From positions 16,679,309 to 16,743,308 of the forward strand of contig CM043959.1 in assembly GCA_014529385.2 (NCBI GenBank): a stretch of DNA of 64,000 bases, read 5' to 3'. The notes beneath the pieces are model-generated. The model saw only the letters and a program-made list of their open reading frames with translations. It was not told the DNA's origin and did no database searches. Numbering within the stretch: the first letter of the stretch is position 1; each line of letters begins with the position of its first letter. Source of the stretch: Adiantum capillus-veneris. Taxonomy: Eukaryota; Streptophyta; Polypodiopsida; Polypodiales; Pteridaceae. Positions 20,165-30,887 of the stretch are shown piece after piece. The translations under genes and the position numbers were made by a program.

Positions 20165-21030
20165 CTTGTTGAAGGTGTTGAAGCAAGCGTGGCATCAAGT
20201 ACTTGAAAATGATTTGAATAATGTGTAAAAGCAAAGAAGAGTGCACCAAGTTGATTCCAACAAAATGGTACTAATAGCATCATTTTTAAATCCGTTCTTT
20301 GATAAAGATTCAAGAACTACAAGCTTTCTCATTCAAAAGTATGTTAGCCACAACTATGTGTGTGCAAGTTGATAAAATATTATTGAAGAATAATAAGTAG
20401 TTCAAGCATTATTTATTTCTCAAGAAACGTCAAAATTTTGGCAATAAACTTTTTTAATAGTCCCAATATTCTCTAAAAGGCTTGACTCTATGAAATGGTT
20501 GCAATTGTTCAAAGATTTTGCATGTTCACTCGATACTTTTTTGGAACTTTATGGGCTCATTCAACATCCTCAGAACTAGGACGTGCATCAATTCCCTACA
20601 CAATGTACCAAATGCCCTTGACACAAGGACATATGGATATTTTTACTTCTTAGGGTAACGTATACTTACTTGGTTAATTTTATTTCTTTCTATTTTAACT
20701 TTGGCTTTGCATTTGATTTCTTTTTGTCCTCAAATTTATCAATCATGCCTACCCAACATTCTTTTGTTATGGATTAAAAGATTGATGTTTTCTTGAGGAG
20801 CTTGAAGATGTAACAAGACATAAAATTTTCCAAAAAAAATCCTCGAGTAGCCACAAAAATAGAGCTACCTATCAAAATGGCAAGGAAGAACAACGATCCA
20901 TTACAATGATTAGAGATACTTTTAGATACTAAAGCTATGTGTGAAAAGAGAAAACTCTTTGGAAAGGCATCTACTTTTACAAAATATGATGAAAGAAAGG
21001 GTGCTCTCATACTTTTTGTTTTGGTGCCCC
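20165..21030 (+). pseudogene. Unrecognised protein-coding relic with many stops
   Basis: One frame, interrupted by stops, reads like protein for 490 bp: QAWHQVLENDLNNV, HQVDSNKMVLIASFLNPFF, IQKYVSHNYVCAS, VVQALFISQETSKFW and LDSMKWLQLFKDFACSLDT. It ends with DVHQFPTQCTKCP, where a TAG replaces a likely TGG. After about 130 bp a second block (20783-21030) reads NPRVATKIELPIKMARKNND and TKAMCEKRKLFGKASTFTKY. The many stops show it is not translated now. A transposase origin is possible; I cannot assign a family. Confidence 0.5.
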
Positions 21031-23055
21031 TTTGGTTGATGAGACAAGCTCAATAAGAACTATTAAACATGCTTCTATTTGGTGGAATGTGGCTTGTAAA
21101 TAACAAAAGCAACCACAAACTTGGAAGAAATTCAAAAGAGGGATAAAGAAATATATTATGTTCTCTAGAGGGGTAAAAAAATATATTATTCATAAAAAGG
21201 TGGATATATGTGGGATGTTTTTCTCTATAACAAAATTAAAAATGTAATTGTTTTTTATGATAGCGATTAAGAGAAACAAGGCAACCCAACTAGCCAAAGA
21301 TAAGATAAGTAATCACACTCCTCATTTGTACCTCTTTTACATATGCAAGTTAAGATTGGGGATGATGCCTTAGTTTTCATGCTTTTTGTGCTTTTCAATG
21401 CTTTTTTGCAAAAAATAGGGCCGGATCCTTAATCTACGAGTCCTAGGGACGCTATGGTTGGATTTTGTAAAATTATGCTTTTCAAATGCATTTCATGACT
21501 TTTAGTGCTTTTTAGTAAAAAGCGAGCCAGCTTTCTTGTTCCAGTGGACAAGGGGTACCCGTGGTTCAATTTGAAAAAAATTTACTTAGTTTTTGCTTTT
21601 GATGCTATTTTTAGCTTTTTGTCTTTTTGGTGTTTTCTAAAAGCAACGTGCGTTTTAGGACGACCTAAATATAAAAATATTATTTTTAGTCACTTTTGGA
21701 TTTAAAAAGGACCACCCGTAGAAAGAACGAGATTAAATAAGATTTTTATGGAAATTATTTTTATAAAAAGAAACACCGTAATACGTCAAGAGAAAGTCAT
21801 AATTATGTCGGGGCATCATGGTGCAACATAGTCTAGTCACGGTCACATTAGTTACCAAGATACTGTCCAATTAGTCAATTTTTACTGTAAAAGTTGAATG
21901 GTAAGTGGGAGAGTTGACTGCCAAAAGCAATGCCATGTTTTTAGAAAAGTTCCAAAAGCTATGTAGCTAATTTGGTAGAAGAGGTAGCGCTACCCCCTGG
22001 CTTGGGGCTCGCACCAGCTTGGTAGAACACCTATAAATTGGCATAGAGTGCTCATTTTTAGTGCCGATAGATACGTCTACTACCACACAAAAATACATAT
22101 ATATTATACGGAGTGGTGCAAGCTCCCCATCATCATCTCCATAAGATCTTCTCTTTCGTTCGTAGGAAGAAGAAGAAGAAGAACATTCTCTCTCTTCTTG
22201 CCTACTACTTTCCCTTCTCTTTTCACGATGTGCGTGCTCTCCAATGGCTTCGTGGTGAAAACTTCAAAATAGCTGCCTCTCGACAGACCGTAATCAATTC
22301 TAAAGCATAGCAAGAAGCTCCAAACCCCATAGCCATCATCTCTTGCCCTCTCTACGTCATTTTTTTAATAGCTATCCTTTTGGTGGTCGCTTTTTTATAG
22401 ACAAGGATATGTATGGACTTTCCGGGTCGTGTATGAGGTTAATCCATGATTGGTTTATCGTGTTTAGCACATTGATTTATGCACACGACGTGTTTATGGT
22501 CACATGTGTACATAGAAAGCACTTTTCGCGTTTCACGTCACGTAGGCAATAGGAACACTGTTTTGGTCATATCTCACAAACTGCTATAAATTAAGCGAAC
22601 CTTTCAACAAACCAGAGACTAAATAAATCATTTAGAACATTTTCTCTCTTGGATGTCATGTAAAAATTTCACACGAGCTAAGAGTTATGGTAAAAAAATA
22701 TCCTGTTGCCCATTGCACAATCAAAATTTTGGACCCCAGGCTCCTTAGACAACCACTATATAGACTCGTCAAATGATCAAACCCACTTAGTCAAATCAAA
22801 ACCTTGATTAAACGTACTGACTAATATATTTAGGTCTCTGAGATCACTTGGTGAGTGTGAGTTATTAACAGTTCTTTGTACGGGTTTACCTACACGTGTA
22901 GGGGTGCTACCAAGGGGAGTACCGTATACGTCGTGAGTTGGATGCATTGTTTATATATGATTTATGGTTTGTTTTGGTGAGTTAATTTCAAATGTTTGAT
23001 GTCCACAACTTATATGCCAGACGGCATCATAATGGGAATGCGAATGGCCTAAAAG
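21031..23055. other. No gene recognised; TATA-like box near 22032
   Basis: Between 21350 and 21700 the word TGCTTTTTAGTGCTTTT recurs in variants. A good TATA box, CTATAAATTGG (22031-22041), is followed at suitable distance by a CT- and GAA-rich stretch (22140-22230) that could be a 5' leader, but no convincing reading frame follows. This may be a retroelement LTR promoter or a dead gene promoter. Confidence 0.35.
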
Positions 23056-23257
23056 ATGTTAGAGATACAGGATGTAAATAAGATGCAGTCTTCAGAGACA
23101 ACAAAGAATGAAGACCAACACTGGTCACCCGTGGACGATAGCACAAAGTCCTCAAGAACAATTAAAATGGAGACTGATATCAATGCAAATCTTATTGAAG
23201 AGGATCCATCTCCATCAAACAAAATTTCAGAAGAGCTTAAAGCAAGCATAGGTGGGG
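23056..23257 (+). CDS. Short acidic frame ending at a polypurine tract
   Basis: Open frame, acidic and Ser/Thr/Asn-rich (KMQSSETTKNEDQHWSPVDD, then NLIEEDPSPSNKISEELK), that runs into TAGGTGGGG (23249-23257), the purine tract in front of LTR X copy 2. Its position fits the tail of a retroelement polyprotein or an extra 3' ORF. I recognise no domain. Confidence 0.3.
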
Positions 23258-23680
23258 TATTGGGGCATCATTGCTGAGCATTTAGATGCATTCTGGGTCG
23301 AAAACGACTAGGTCAAAAATCCAGTGGTGTTAATAATTGTGATTTTGGAACTTGACCTAAAGTGGGCTTTGAGACCATAAGCATGTGTGCTTAGGTCTTA
23401 TAAACATGTCCTAGAAGTTTCGTTACGTTTGGATGTCATTTAATGCTGTAACGATGTGATTTGTTTACTGATGAGCGATTGGCTTTTGGTGATTTCAGTC
23501 ACTTGAGTGTAGCTTGAGTTAGATGCAAGTTGTTAGTTGTTTTTCGAGAGATTGAAAACCTCTTGTAGCCTCTATACACTAGTAGAGCCAGCTTCGTCCC
23601 ATGGTTTGACAAATTAATCGTGATTCTCGCTAATACTATAATAAGATGGATTGTGAGGTTAGACATGCGTCCCACCTTTG
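23258..23680 (+). mobile_element. LTR of Ty3/gypsy family X, copy 2
   Basis: Starts TATTGGGGCATCATTGC, a TG-to-TA mutated terminus, right after a purine tract. It is collinear with the reverse complement of 48262-48682, with long shared words: GATGCATTCTGGGTCGAAAA, AGAAGTTTCGTTACGTTTGG, GATTGGCTTTTGGTGATTTC and ATTAATCGTGATTCTCGC. Identity by eye is about 90%, so these two copies are fairly young, whereas copy 1 at 1-170 is much more diverged. Similarity stops just after GTCCCAC near 23680. Confidence 0.75.
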
Positions 23681-23740
23681 CAAAGGCCTTTAGTCAACAA
23701 AGAGTAGCAATGCATGGATGAGTGGCTATAAGAGTTTTCA

Positions 23741-24330
23741 AACTAGAGGACTAAAGAAGAGGAGACTGTAGAAGCACTCAAGGCCTTCATCAAAGTGCTA
23801 CTACAAGGTTGTAGCATCGTCGATATCACGGAGGTAAGCTCCCCATCTCGCATTGCTTGTGCTAATCGCAAATTAAGAGCATCAAGTGGGAGGTCTACAA
23901 ATTGTCGTCACTATTGTCAGCCGAATGATTTTGTCAATGAGTACTAACAGAGGAGGTGAAGAAATAACGGTGAGTTTTGCTTCTGAAAACCACATCAACA
24001 CTCTCACATCAGTCAGATTGGTGTAGCACCAAGTGTTTTCTCTCCAACAGTCAGAGAAGAGTCATCAACTACATCAACTACAAAGTCCAAGCCACAAAGC
24101 CTAAAGCATTTGGTGGAAGCAAGTGGGCCTACACTCTCTCTAGGCCTAGAGAGTTCAAGTCAAGTACGACCACCCAAGCATCACCACCACATGAAAAATG
24201 GAAAGCCGATTGAGGTAGACTCTTCTTGCCCAGTCTGTTTTGAACCCAATATGGAGGATTATGTGGACTTCAACAAGAGGTAGAGGCCTGTGGTGAAGGT
24301 GTCACCTTGTCAACACTTAAGGTATGCAAC
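23741..24330 (+). pseudogene. Possible host-gene relic with half a RING-like motif
   Basis: Frame 1 (23741-23947) reads TKEEETVEALKAFIKVLLQG, then CSIVDITE, with a GAG-GTAAGC donor-like site inside an otherwise open frame. Frame 2 (about 24000-24280) reads GVAPSVFSPTVREESSTT and, after HHHHMKNGKPIEVD, SSCPVCFEPNMEDYVDF, then a TAG and VVKVSPCQH. The C-x2-C ... C-x-H pattern resembles the first part of a RING finger (E3 ubiquitin ligase type), but the second half is not seen. Not enough is left for a firm assignment. Confidence 0.3.
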
Positions 24331-24694
24331 TCTAGTGGTCAAAGTCTTTCCCTACACCCAACATGGATAACAACAATAGGCCAGAAGTCTTTCCTTTCCG
24401 TTTCTTGCAACAGATGCATGTAAACGTGTACATTGATAGGAAGATATTCTACCAACAAAAGATTGTTTTCTTAGTCGGAGCAAAGATGCTTGATGAAATC
24501 CTTAAATCCCCAAATCCCATCATCTTGCCCATTCTTGATTACTATCATTCTTTTGATGTAAGCATCTTTATTCTATTCTAGCCTTGCACTCTTCTTAGCT
24601 CTTGCTTAAGTTTTTCACCCATGTATAAACCTTTAAAAATCACTAAGTCATTCCAATTTTTTTTTTGTAATTATCTGCTCATTGATTTACTACT

Positions 24695-25500
24695 ATGGCA
24701 AGTGTCTCTTTTCCCACATTCGGTGGCAAGAAGGGAGAAGACATCATCACTGATTTTTTGGATAACTTTGACATTGCTTGTGTGGTTTCCAACAAGGACG
24801 ACGATGCCTCACGGCTACGAATCTTTCTTCTACTGATGAAAGTAGAGGCCAAGTCTTGGTACAATGCTTTACCCCAAGCTACCAAGGATGCATAAGACTT
24901 ACTACGTGCTGCCTTTGTGAAGAGGTTTAGTGGAGGCACAACCTCAAAAGTTATGGCAGTTGCTGACAGAGTTACAGCAGGGAGGTCTGCTAGAGTATGC
25001 CTCTTACGAATCCAAGTTTGTGGATTTGTGGGAGCGATGGGTTGCCTCACTGGAGGAAGGTGAAGGAGCACCTTATTTTTTAAAAGAAGGACCGTTTCAT
25101 TGCTGGCCTGTGGTTGCCACTTAAAGAGAAGGTGAAGGGGAGATTCCTTGCAACGTATGAGTTGGCAGTGGAAGTAGCCCGTCTTAAAGACAAGAAGTTG
25201 TGCATGCAAGCAAGAGTCAACAAGTCACGAGGAATCAAGCTCATTCCGACTAACCCCAATGATTGCAACAGACGCTCAAAAATCCAACCACAAGAGGCAT
25301 CAGAAGAGCAGCAAGACCTGTTGAGTTGCATCACTACTCAGCTTGAGAATCTATCTATGCATTTGGTACAACAAGGGCATGCACACAACTGCAATCAAGA
25401 GCAAGGGAGAGGACAAAAAAGAAAAAACCAAGAATACCACTGCTACAATTGTGGGGAGGATGGACATGACATGTATTACTGTCCACATGCAAGGAGGTAG
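24695..25500 (+). mobile_element. Tat-type retrotransposon gag
   Basis: MASVSFPTFGGKKGEDIITD starts the gag. The core LLMKVEAKSWYNALPQATKD is followed by a TAA that splits the frame. Frame changes follow near 24930 and 25110; then come REIPCNV-type sequence and a run containing SRGIKLIPTNPNDCNRR. The CCHC knuckle CYNCGEDGHDMYYCP lies at about 25441-25485. Gag packages element RNA. At least one stop and two frameshifts make it non-functional. Confidence 0.8.
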
Positions 25501-25539
25501 AATTTCAACAGAGGATCCATACAAAACTAGGTTTCGCTA

Positions 25540-25658
25540 TCGAGGGCAAGACCACCACCACTGAGGGCACCACTACAAGCACCACCCATGAAAATCCTAC
25601 AACCACCCATTCAACCACATCCACCACCACCACCACAAAAGCCTCTCATTCCACCCTT

Positions 25659-25696
<38 letters not shown>

Positions 25697-25700
25697 ACCA
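25540..25700 (+). repeat. CAC-rich stretch and 37-base poly-C (proline linker)
   Basis: Repeated CCACCA units pass into an uninterrupted run of 37 C (25660-25696). Read in the plus direction in the pol frame, it encodes a polyproline linker between the gag zinc knuckle and the protease. The run has probably expanded by slippage. On the complementary strand it is poly-G, so its true length should be treated as uncertain. Confidence 0.85.
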
Positions 25701-26034
25701 GTTGGCAATCATGCAGTAAGTGAGTATATAGGGAGTGGTGAAAGGTAAGACCAAGTTTAAAGGATTAGATGCCATGGGGATAAAGCACGCTAGGCATGAT
25801 GAATCTTCCATAAAGGAAGAAAAGATGAAAGCTAAAGGGGAATCTAACAAAAATCCATCCAAGTCACGACATAAAATTGACATTGTATATTTCTCTTTAG
25901 GTGAATGTTCTAAACCATATGATTTGGTTCAAGATATTTTTGTGTAGGGCTCAAAAATCACTTGGCCCCAGCTACTCCACCTAGCACGTAGGGTGAGGAG
26001 ACAATGGACAAAGATAGTTAGCATGAGATGACCA

Positions 26035-26400
26035 AAGCCAAAGATAGTTGGGGCTATCTCTGGGAGAAATCTAGATGACATACTACCAGTGATGGATGCT
26101 CACATAAAAGGACAACACATCTCCAATATCTACATCAATGGTGGCGCACAAATATGCATCATGAATGAAAAAATGATGCACCGTTTGGGTTTAGAGATGA
26201 GTAGGCCGGAACCATGCCGAGCCAAAATGGCAAATAATGTAAAAGTTCATTGTCTTGGTGTTATAAATGCAATTAGGATAAAGGCGTTCAACATCGAGGT
26301 AGATGTGGACATCTTTGTCATGCCACACAAAGAGGAGGGGTATCCGATCATTCTAGGGAGGCCTTGGCTTATGGCTATGAGAGCAAAGTAAGACGGAGAC
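26035..26400 (+). mobile_element. Tat-type protease region, active site altered
   Basis: MDAHIKGQHISNIYINGGAQICIMNEKM matches the start of an aspartic protease, but the catalytic Asp is Asn (NGG in place of DGG/DTG). The flap and hydrophobic second half (GVINAIRIKAFNIEVDVDIF, GYPIILGRPWLMAM) are preserved. The sequence ends at a TAA (26389-26391). The enzyme would normally cut the polyprotein; this copy should be inactive. Confidence 0.75.
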
Positions 26401-26669
26401 ACCGGCATAATCTAGATGAAGGATACCAAAGGGAAGCCAATACTTCATGAGATGAAAACAGGTCAACAACGTGACTTGGATCTAGAAACCTCTATGGGTG
26501 AGTTTTCTAGTAGTAGTGACTCTTCAGCCACTTCAGAGGAGGAGTCAACAATGACTGAAGAAAGTGACAATAGCATTGAGGTGATGGGGATCATTGTCAA
26601 GGACCCTAAGAGGAGCAACCTGATGCATCATCATCAAACCAAGGGGAGACACTAGGTATACAACATCTA

Positions 26670-27540
26670 GTGGAAGCAAGTAAGCTACATCAAATGCTCT
26701 CTAGTGAGTTGTGTGGGAAGGAGCGTGAAGATTATATTTTGATGCTAAGTAATTTTACCACATCGTTCATTAATGAATATGATAAAATCACTCGCATCAC
26801 AATAGTTCAACATCACATTAAGCTTAAGGAGGGAAGTAAACCTATAGTACATCTCATGCGACTAGGAGTAATTCAACAAGATGCCTTTCTCAAAGGGGTA
26901 AGGAAAATCCAAGAAGTAGGTTTCATCTATCCTATTGAAGACTCAGAGTGGGTTTCTCCAGTGGTAGTCACACCAAAGAAGAATGGTAAGTGGAGGGTTT
27001 GTGTTGATTACAAGCCCCTTAATGCAGCCACAAAGAGGGACCATTTTTCTCTTCCTTTTCAAGATAAAATTCTTGATGAGGTAGCAGGACATGAGTGCTA
27101 CACAATATGTGATGGCTACTCAGGCTACTTCCAAATTAGCATTGCTGAAGAAGACCAAAAGAAGACAACCGTCATCACACCATGGGGATGTTTTTGCTTA
27201 TAGAGTTATGCCTTTTGGTCTCACCAATGCTCCAGCCACTTTTCAACGCTATGTGACTTTTTTTTTTCAGCCATTCTTTGGAAAATCAATCCATGCTTTT
27301 ATTGATGACTTTTGTATTCTTCATTTGGAGAAAGTTTATGAAGGTCTAGCTAGACTGCAAGCTTTGGGTGGCCAACTTAACATGGAGAAATGCCACATTG
27401 GTGAAAGCAAGGTTACTCTTCTTGGCCATGTGATCTTTGCCAAGGGCATTGAAGCTAAACCAAGCAAAGTTCAAGCCTTGGTGGCTTTGCCCTCTCCCCT
27501 ACCACAACAAAGAATTTGGTCTCTTTTCTTCAAAAGGTGA
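26670..27540 (+). mobile_element. Tat-type reverse transcriptase with frameshift
   Basis: The fingers/palm region WVSPVVVTPKKNGKWRVCVD starts the domain. Motif DGYSGYFQI is followed by VITPWG, where one extra base near 27185 shifts the frame. It continues [19 protein letters not shown]. The catalytic box is FIDDF (about 27300), a YxDD-type motif with Ile at x, and the domain ends LLGHVIFAKGIEAKPSKVQ. RT copies the element RNA into DNA. The frameshift and lost Pro/Gly context near 27500 mean it is not translatable as one protein. Confidence 0.88.
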
Positions 27541-28060
27541 GGTATTTGAGTAGGTTCATTCACCTGCTCTCTCAAGTGGTTCTCCCTTTACAACAAGTTA
27601 CTCATCAAGATATCTTCACTTGGAGTGATGAAAATGAAAAACACTTCAATGAAGTAAAACAAATTCTAGCCTCACTTCCCACCATTGCACCTCCAAAGTG
27701 GGACAAGCCATTTTATGGTAACTCTAGTGTGGGCAATGACATACTTGGGGTGGTATTGATGCAAAAGGATCCTCAAACTTCTTTCATGCGTCCTATCTAC
27801 TTCTCTAGTCGCATGATGACTCCATCAGAAAAGAGATACACGACAATGGAGCACATGGTGCTTGCATTAATGTTTGCTACCACCAAATTTTTCTCTTATT
27901 TATTGTGTAGACCATTCATAATGTTAACAATGGAAGAAGTATTTCCTTGTGTACTACAACACATGGATGTTTCTTCTAGGATTTCCAAATGGCTCACAAG
28001 GTTGCACGAGTTAGACTACACAATGCAAGTGGAGAGCTCCACAAGAGCTAGTCTAGGAGG
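27516..28060 (+). mobile_element. Tat-type RNase H (first, retroviral-type position)
   Basis: The connection begins KVRYLSRFIHLLSQV and PKWDKPFYGNSSVGNDILGVV; the first catalytic Asp (usually in a VDAS-like box) has become Asn/Ser. SSRMMTPSEKRYTTMEHMVL carries the E helix. The domain degrades RNA in RNA:DNA hybrids during replication. It is followed directly by a second RNase H. Confidence 0.8.
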
Positions 28061-28139
28061 CATTCTCACTCATCACCATTATGAAAAGAAGCTGAAGATC
28101 AGGACAAGTGACAAAAACATAACACCCGTGTTGAAAGTC

Positions 28140-28530
28140 CCTAAGATAGAGAGGGCTCACTCTCTTTTCTTTGATGGAGACTATAAGAAGAAAGTGGACA
28201 AAGCTGCAACGAGCATTGTCATCTTCAACGAACAAAGGGAAAAGGTATTCTCCATTGGGCATCTCTTGGATCCCACTCCAACAATGAGGTAGAATATGCA
28301 GCCTAACTCTTGGGTTAGAGTGGTGTGTGACACAAGGTATTCAACGGTTAAACGTATTTGGTGAGGCCATGCTTTTAATAAAACAAATACAAGAAACTCG
28401 TGTTTGTAAAAATCATAGCTTTCTAGGCCATTTTCACACAGTTAAGGAACTTTTAGGGAAGTTTCAAGTTGTACAATTACATCATGTCCCTTGGAGCAAA
28501 AAATCAAGAAGCAGACCCTAGCTAGAGAGG
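28140..28530 (+). mobile_element. Second (archaeal-like) RNase H of the Tat lineage
   Basis: LFFDGDYKKKVDKAATSIVI gives the first Asp, NNEVEYAA (another frame, near 28290) the Glu, and VFGEAMLLIKQIQ has Glu where the family has Asp. It ends with a QVVQLHHVPWS block. An extra RNase H between the usual RNase H and integrase is a hallmark of Tat-lineage Ty3/gypsy elements in plants. It carries a stop and frame changes. Confidence 0.75.
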
Positions 28531-28619
28531 AGCTACAAGATGTTCTAGTGGTGGGTTCTATCAAGTTCAAGATTCCTCTCTTCCAAGGTAGTGATGCTAT
28601 GCCTGACATCATGAGTTTC

Positions 28620-30060
28620 TTGGACACAGAGAGTGTCCTAAAGATTTTACTAAGGGCCAAAAGCAATGGCTTGTGTGCAAGGCAACAAAATACCGCCTTA
28701 TCAATGGCGACCTCTACTGCAAGGGTAAGGATCAAATTCTTATGCGTGTACCTCTCTCTAGAGAAAGCGTGTACCTCTCTCTAGAGAAAAGCAATGGCTT
28801 GTGTGCAAGGCAACAAAATACCGCCTTATCAATGGCGACCTCTACTGCAAGGGTAAGGATCAAATTCTTATGCGTGTACCACTCTAGAGAAATCACCAAA
28901 ATCATTTCAAGTTGCCATGATGGTGTTTGTGGAGGGCACTTTTCACTTGACATCACCAGTAGGAAGGTTATACAAGCCGGGTTTGTGTGGCCTAGTTTAC
29001 AGAGAGATGTGCATCACTGGTGCAAAACATGCAAAGAGTGTCAGAAGGCTGGTGATAGGAAACTCACATATGAGACACAAAATCCTATTATCTCTTATGG
29101 ACCATTTGAGACATGGGGAATTGATGCCATTGGGCCTTTGACAAGGAGCCAATCAGGTAAATTATATATCATCATAGGTGTGGACTACATGACCAGGTGG
29201 GTCGAAGCAGTTTTGCTAAAACCCGGATTATCGTTAAGGAAGTGGCTAAGTTTTTATTTGAAAACATTTTTTGCCGTTATGGCACTCCTCTTGAAATAAT
29301 TTTTGATAGGGGACCAGGTTTTAGAGGAGACCTAGTAGGAGAGATGATGGAGAAGTTGGGTATCTCACAATGACACTCAACTGCCTACTACTCACAATGC
29401 AACGGTTTGGTGGAAAAGGTAAATGGTATGATCTTCAAGATAATCACTAAACATGTGAATAATCACAAAAGTGATTGGGATAAGCATCTTATGGGCTGCA
29501 CTTTGGGCTTATTGCACTTGATTTTGCACATCCCTTGGGTTCACACCATATCACTTGGTGTATGGATGTGGTAAGGAGGCCATTTTACCCATTGAGGTAC
29601 AATTGGCTAGTATCAGGGTGCTAGCTAGGAAGATGGAATGCCCTAATGCTCATCTTCCCAACCACATTATTAATCTAGAGAGGCTTCAACTAGACACGGA
29701 AGATGCCATCAACTATTATTGCAACATAGGTAGAGCAACGTCGACTTACGTTCAACAAGGGACTTAGGGAAAAAGGTCTCAAGAAAAGGTATGTTGGTCC
29801 TAAGGTATGATAACAGTTTTGACACTAAGAAGGATAAAAAATTTTCGCCCATATGGGAGGGGCCATTCGTCATTAGGAAGCACTACAACAATGGCAGTTA
29901 CCAATTGATGGATGCAAATGGTAGGGTCCACAAAACACGTGTCAATGGATGGAGGTTGAAGCAATACTTTTTGAGGTTTGATCAAGCACCTCTGATGGAA
30001 ATCCCTAAGAGGAGGGAGACTCCTCCACCTCAATTGAAGAAGAATCCAGTACAGAGCTAG
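28620..30060 (+). mobile_element. Tat-type integrase and pol C-terminus
   Basis: After linker QWLVCKATKYRLINGDLYCK, the zinc module reads CHDGVCGGHFSLDIT and CKTCKECQKAGDRK. The core has TWGIDAIGPLTRSQSGKLYI (first Asp) and GVDYMTRWVEA; past a frame change, 29290-29350 encodes FDRGPGFRG (second Asp), then NGLVEKVNGM (Glu, near 29410). The tail FSPIWEGPFVIRKHYNNGSY and TRVNGWRLKQYF ends with a TAG at 30058-30060. Several frame changes are present. A 128 bp duplication (28663-28891) lies at its start. No 3' LTR follows: the neighbouring minus-strand gag begins within 50 bp. Confidence 0.82.
28663..28891. repeat. 128 bp tandem duplication with nested 23 bp repeat
   Basis: The segment starting GCAATGGCTTGTGTGCAAGG at 28663 is repeated at 28791 with almost no change. 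Its end carries a further direct repeat of GCGTGTACCTCTCTCTAGAG plus three A (28744 and 28767). 128 is not a multiple of three, so it also breaks the pol frame. The near-identity shows it arose after insertion. Confidence 0.93.
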
Positions 30061-30109
30061 AGACATAAATGCCTCTAGCTTTAGGGGAAGGGCTAATGAG
30101 GGCCGCTTT

Positions 30110-30582
30110 TCAAATTTTGCTCCACTTCTCTCTTGGTATGCACTTGGTGGTAAGACTACCAAGTACATGATACCTTCATCATCTAGGTACCTATCTCCGC
30201 TATAGCTCATAGGCACTAAGTCCTTGAACTCGCTTGGTCTATATTCTATTTTCACACAGTAGCGGTCCATACCATCTTTCTAGATCTTGGCACCTTGCTT
30301 GTTGTCATACTGATACTTGATGAACAATAGCTTCATTGTGGCCGAAGGGTTTGATGGTCCTGCTGCCATGTTTTCTCTTTCGTTTAGTTTTAAATGTCCC
30401 AAGTGTTCCGTGAAATACTTGTAAGATCTCTCTGAAGAAGTATCGGAAATACTTTCTTCAGGGATTGGTTCTAACGGTCGTACTACACTTTGGTTTACAC
30501 TCTCCTCCGTTGATAAAACACTTGCTTGATCCGCTAAATTTCGGTGTTGATTGTTGATTTGTTTTCCCGATCTCAAAAACAT
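30110..30582 (-). mobile_element. Minus-strand retroelement gag-like 5' coding fragment
   Basis: Reads MFLRSGKQINNQHRNLADQ on the minus strand, then SERSYKYFTEHLGHLKLN, a stop at about 30280, and PSEFKDLVPMSYSGDRYLDD in the continuing frame. I recognise the layout (LTR, tRNA-Asp-type primer site, long leader, first ORF) rather than the protein itself. It ends abruptly near 30110 against the end of the plus-strand Tat pol. Confidence 0.5.
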
Positions 30583-30887
30583 GAAGAAAGTGGAATTTAC
30601 CGACTGAATCCAAACCTATTACCTGGAGATGGAGTGATCTTCCAACTCACACAACTGCATGGATTCATACTTGATCGGTCTCTACAAATGAATACACTTG
30701 ATGGCTATGAGATCACTGTATCATTCCAACTGTCATCAGATTCAACAACTTCACAATGACTTCAACACAATTTTGCTTGCAGATTATTGACAGTATGTCC
30801 ACTTTGGGTTTTGACAACTCTCGATATCTTAAATAGTCTAGGTCTATGAACAGGTCAAAAATGAGTCAGATCTGGCCAGAGGTACAC

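Noticed and set aside
25611..25883. Gly-rich minus-strand ORF
   Set aside because: Polyglycine is the complement of the poly-C run; the plus strand encodes the proline linker of the polyprotein.
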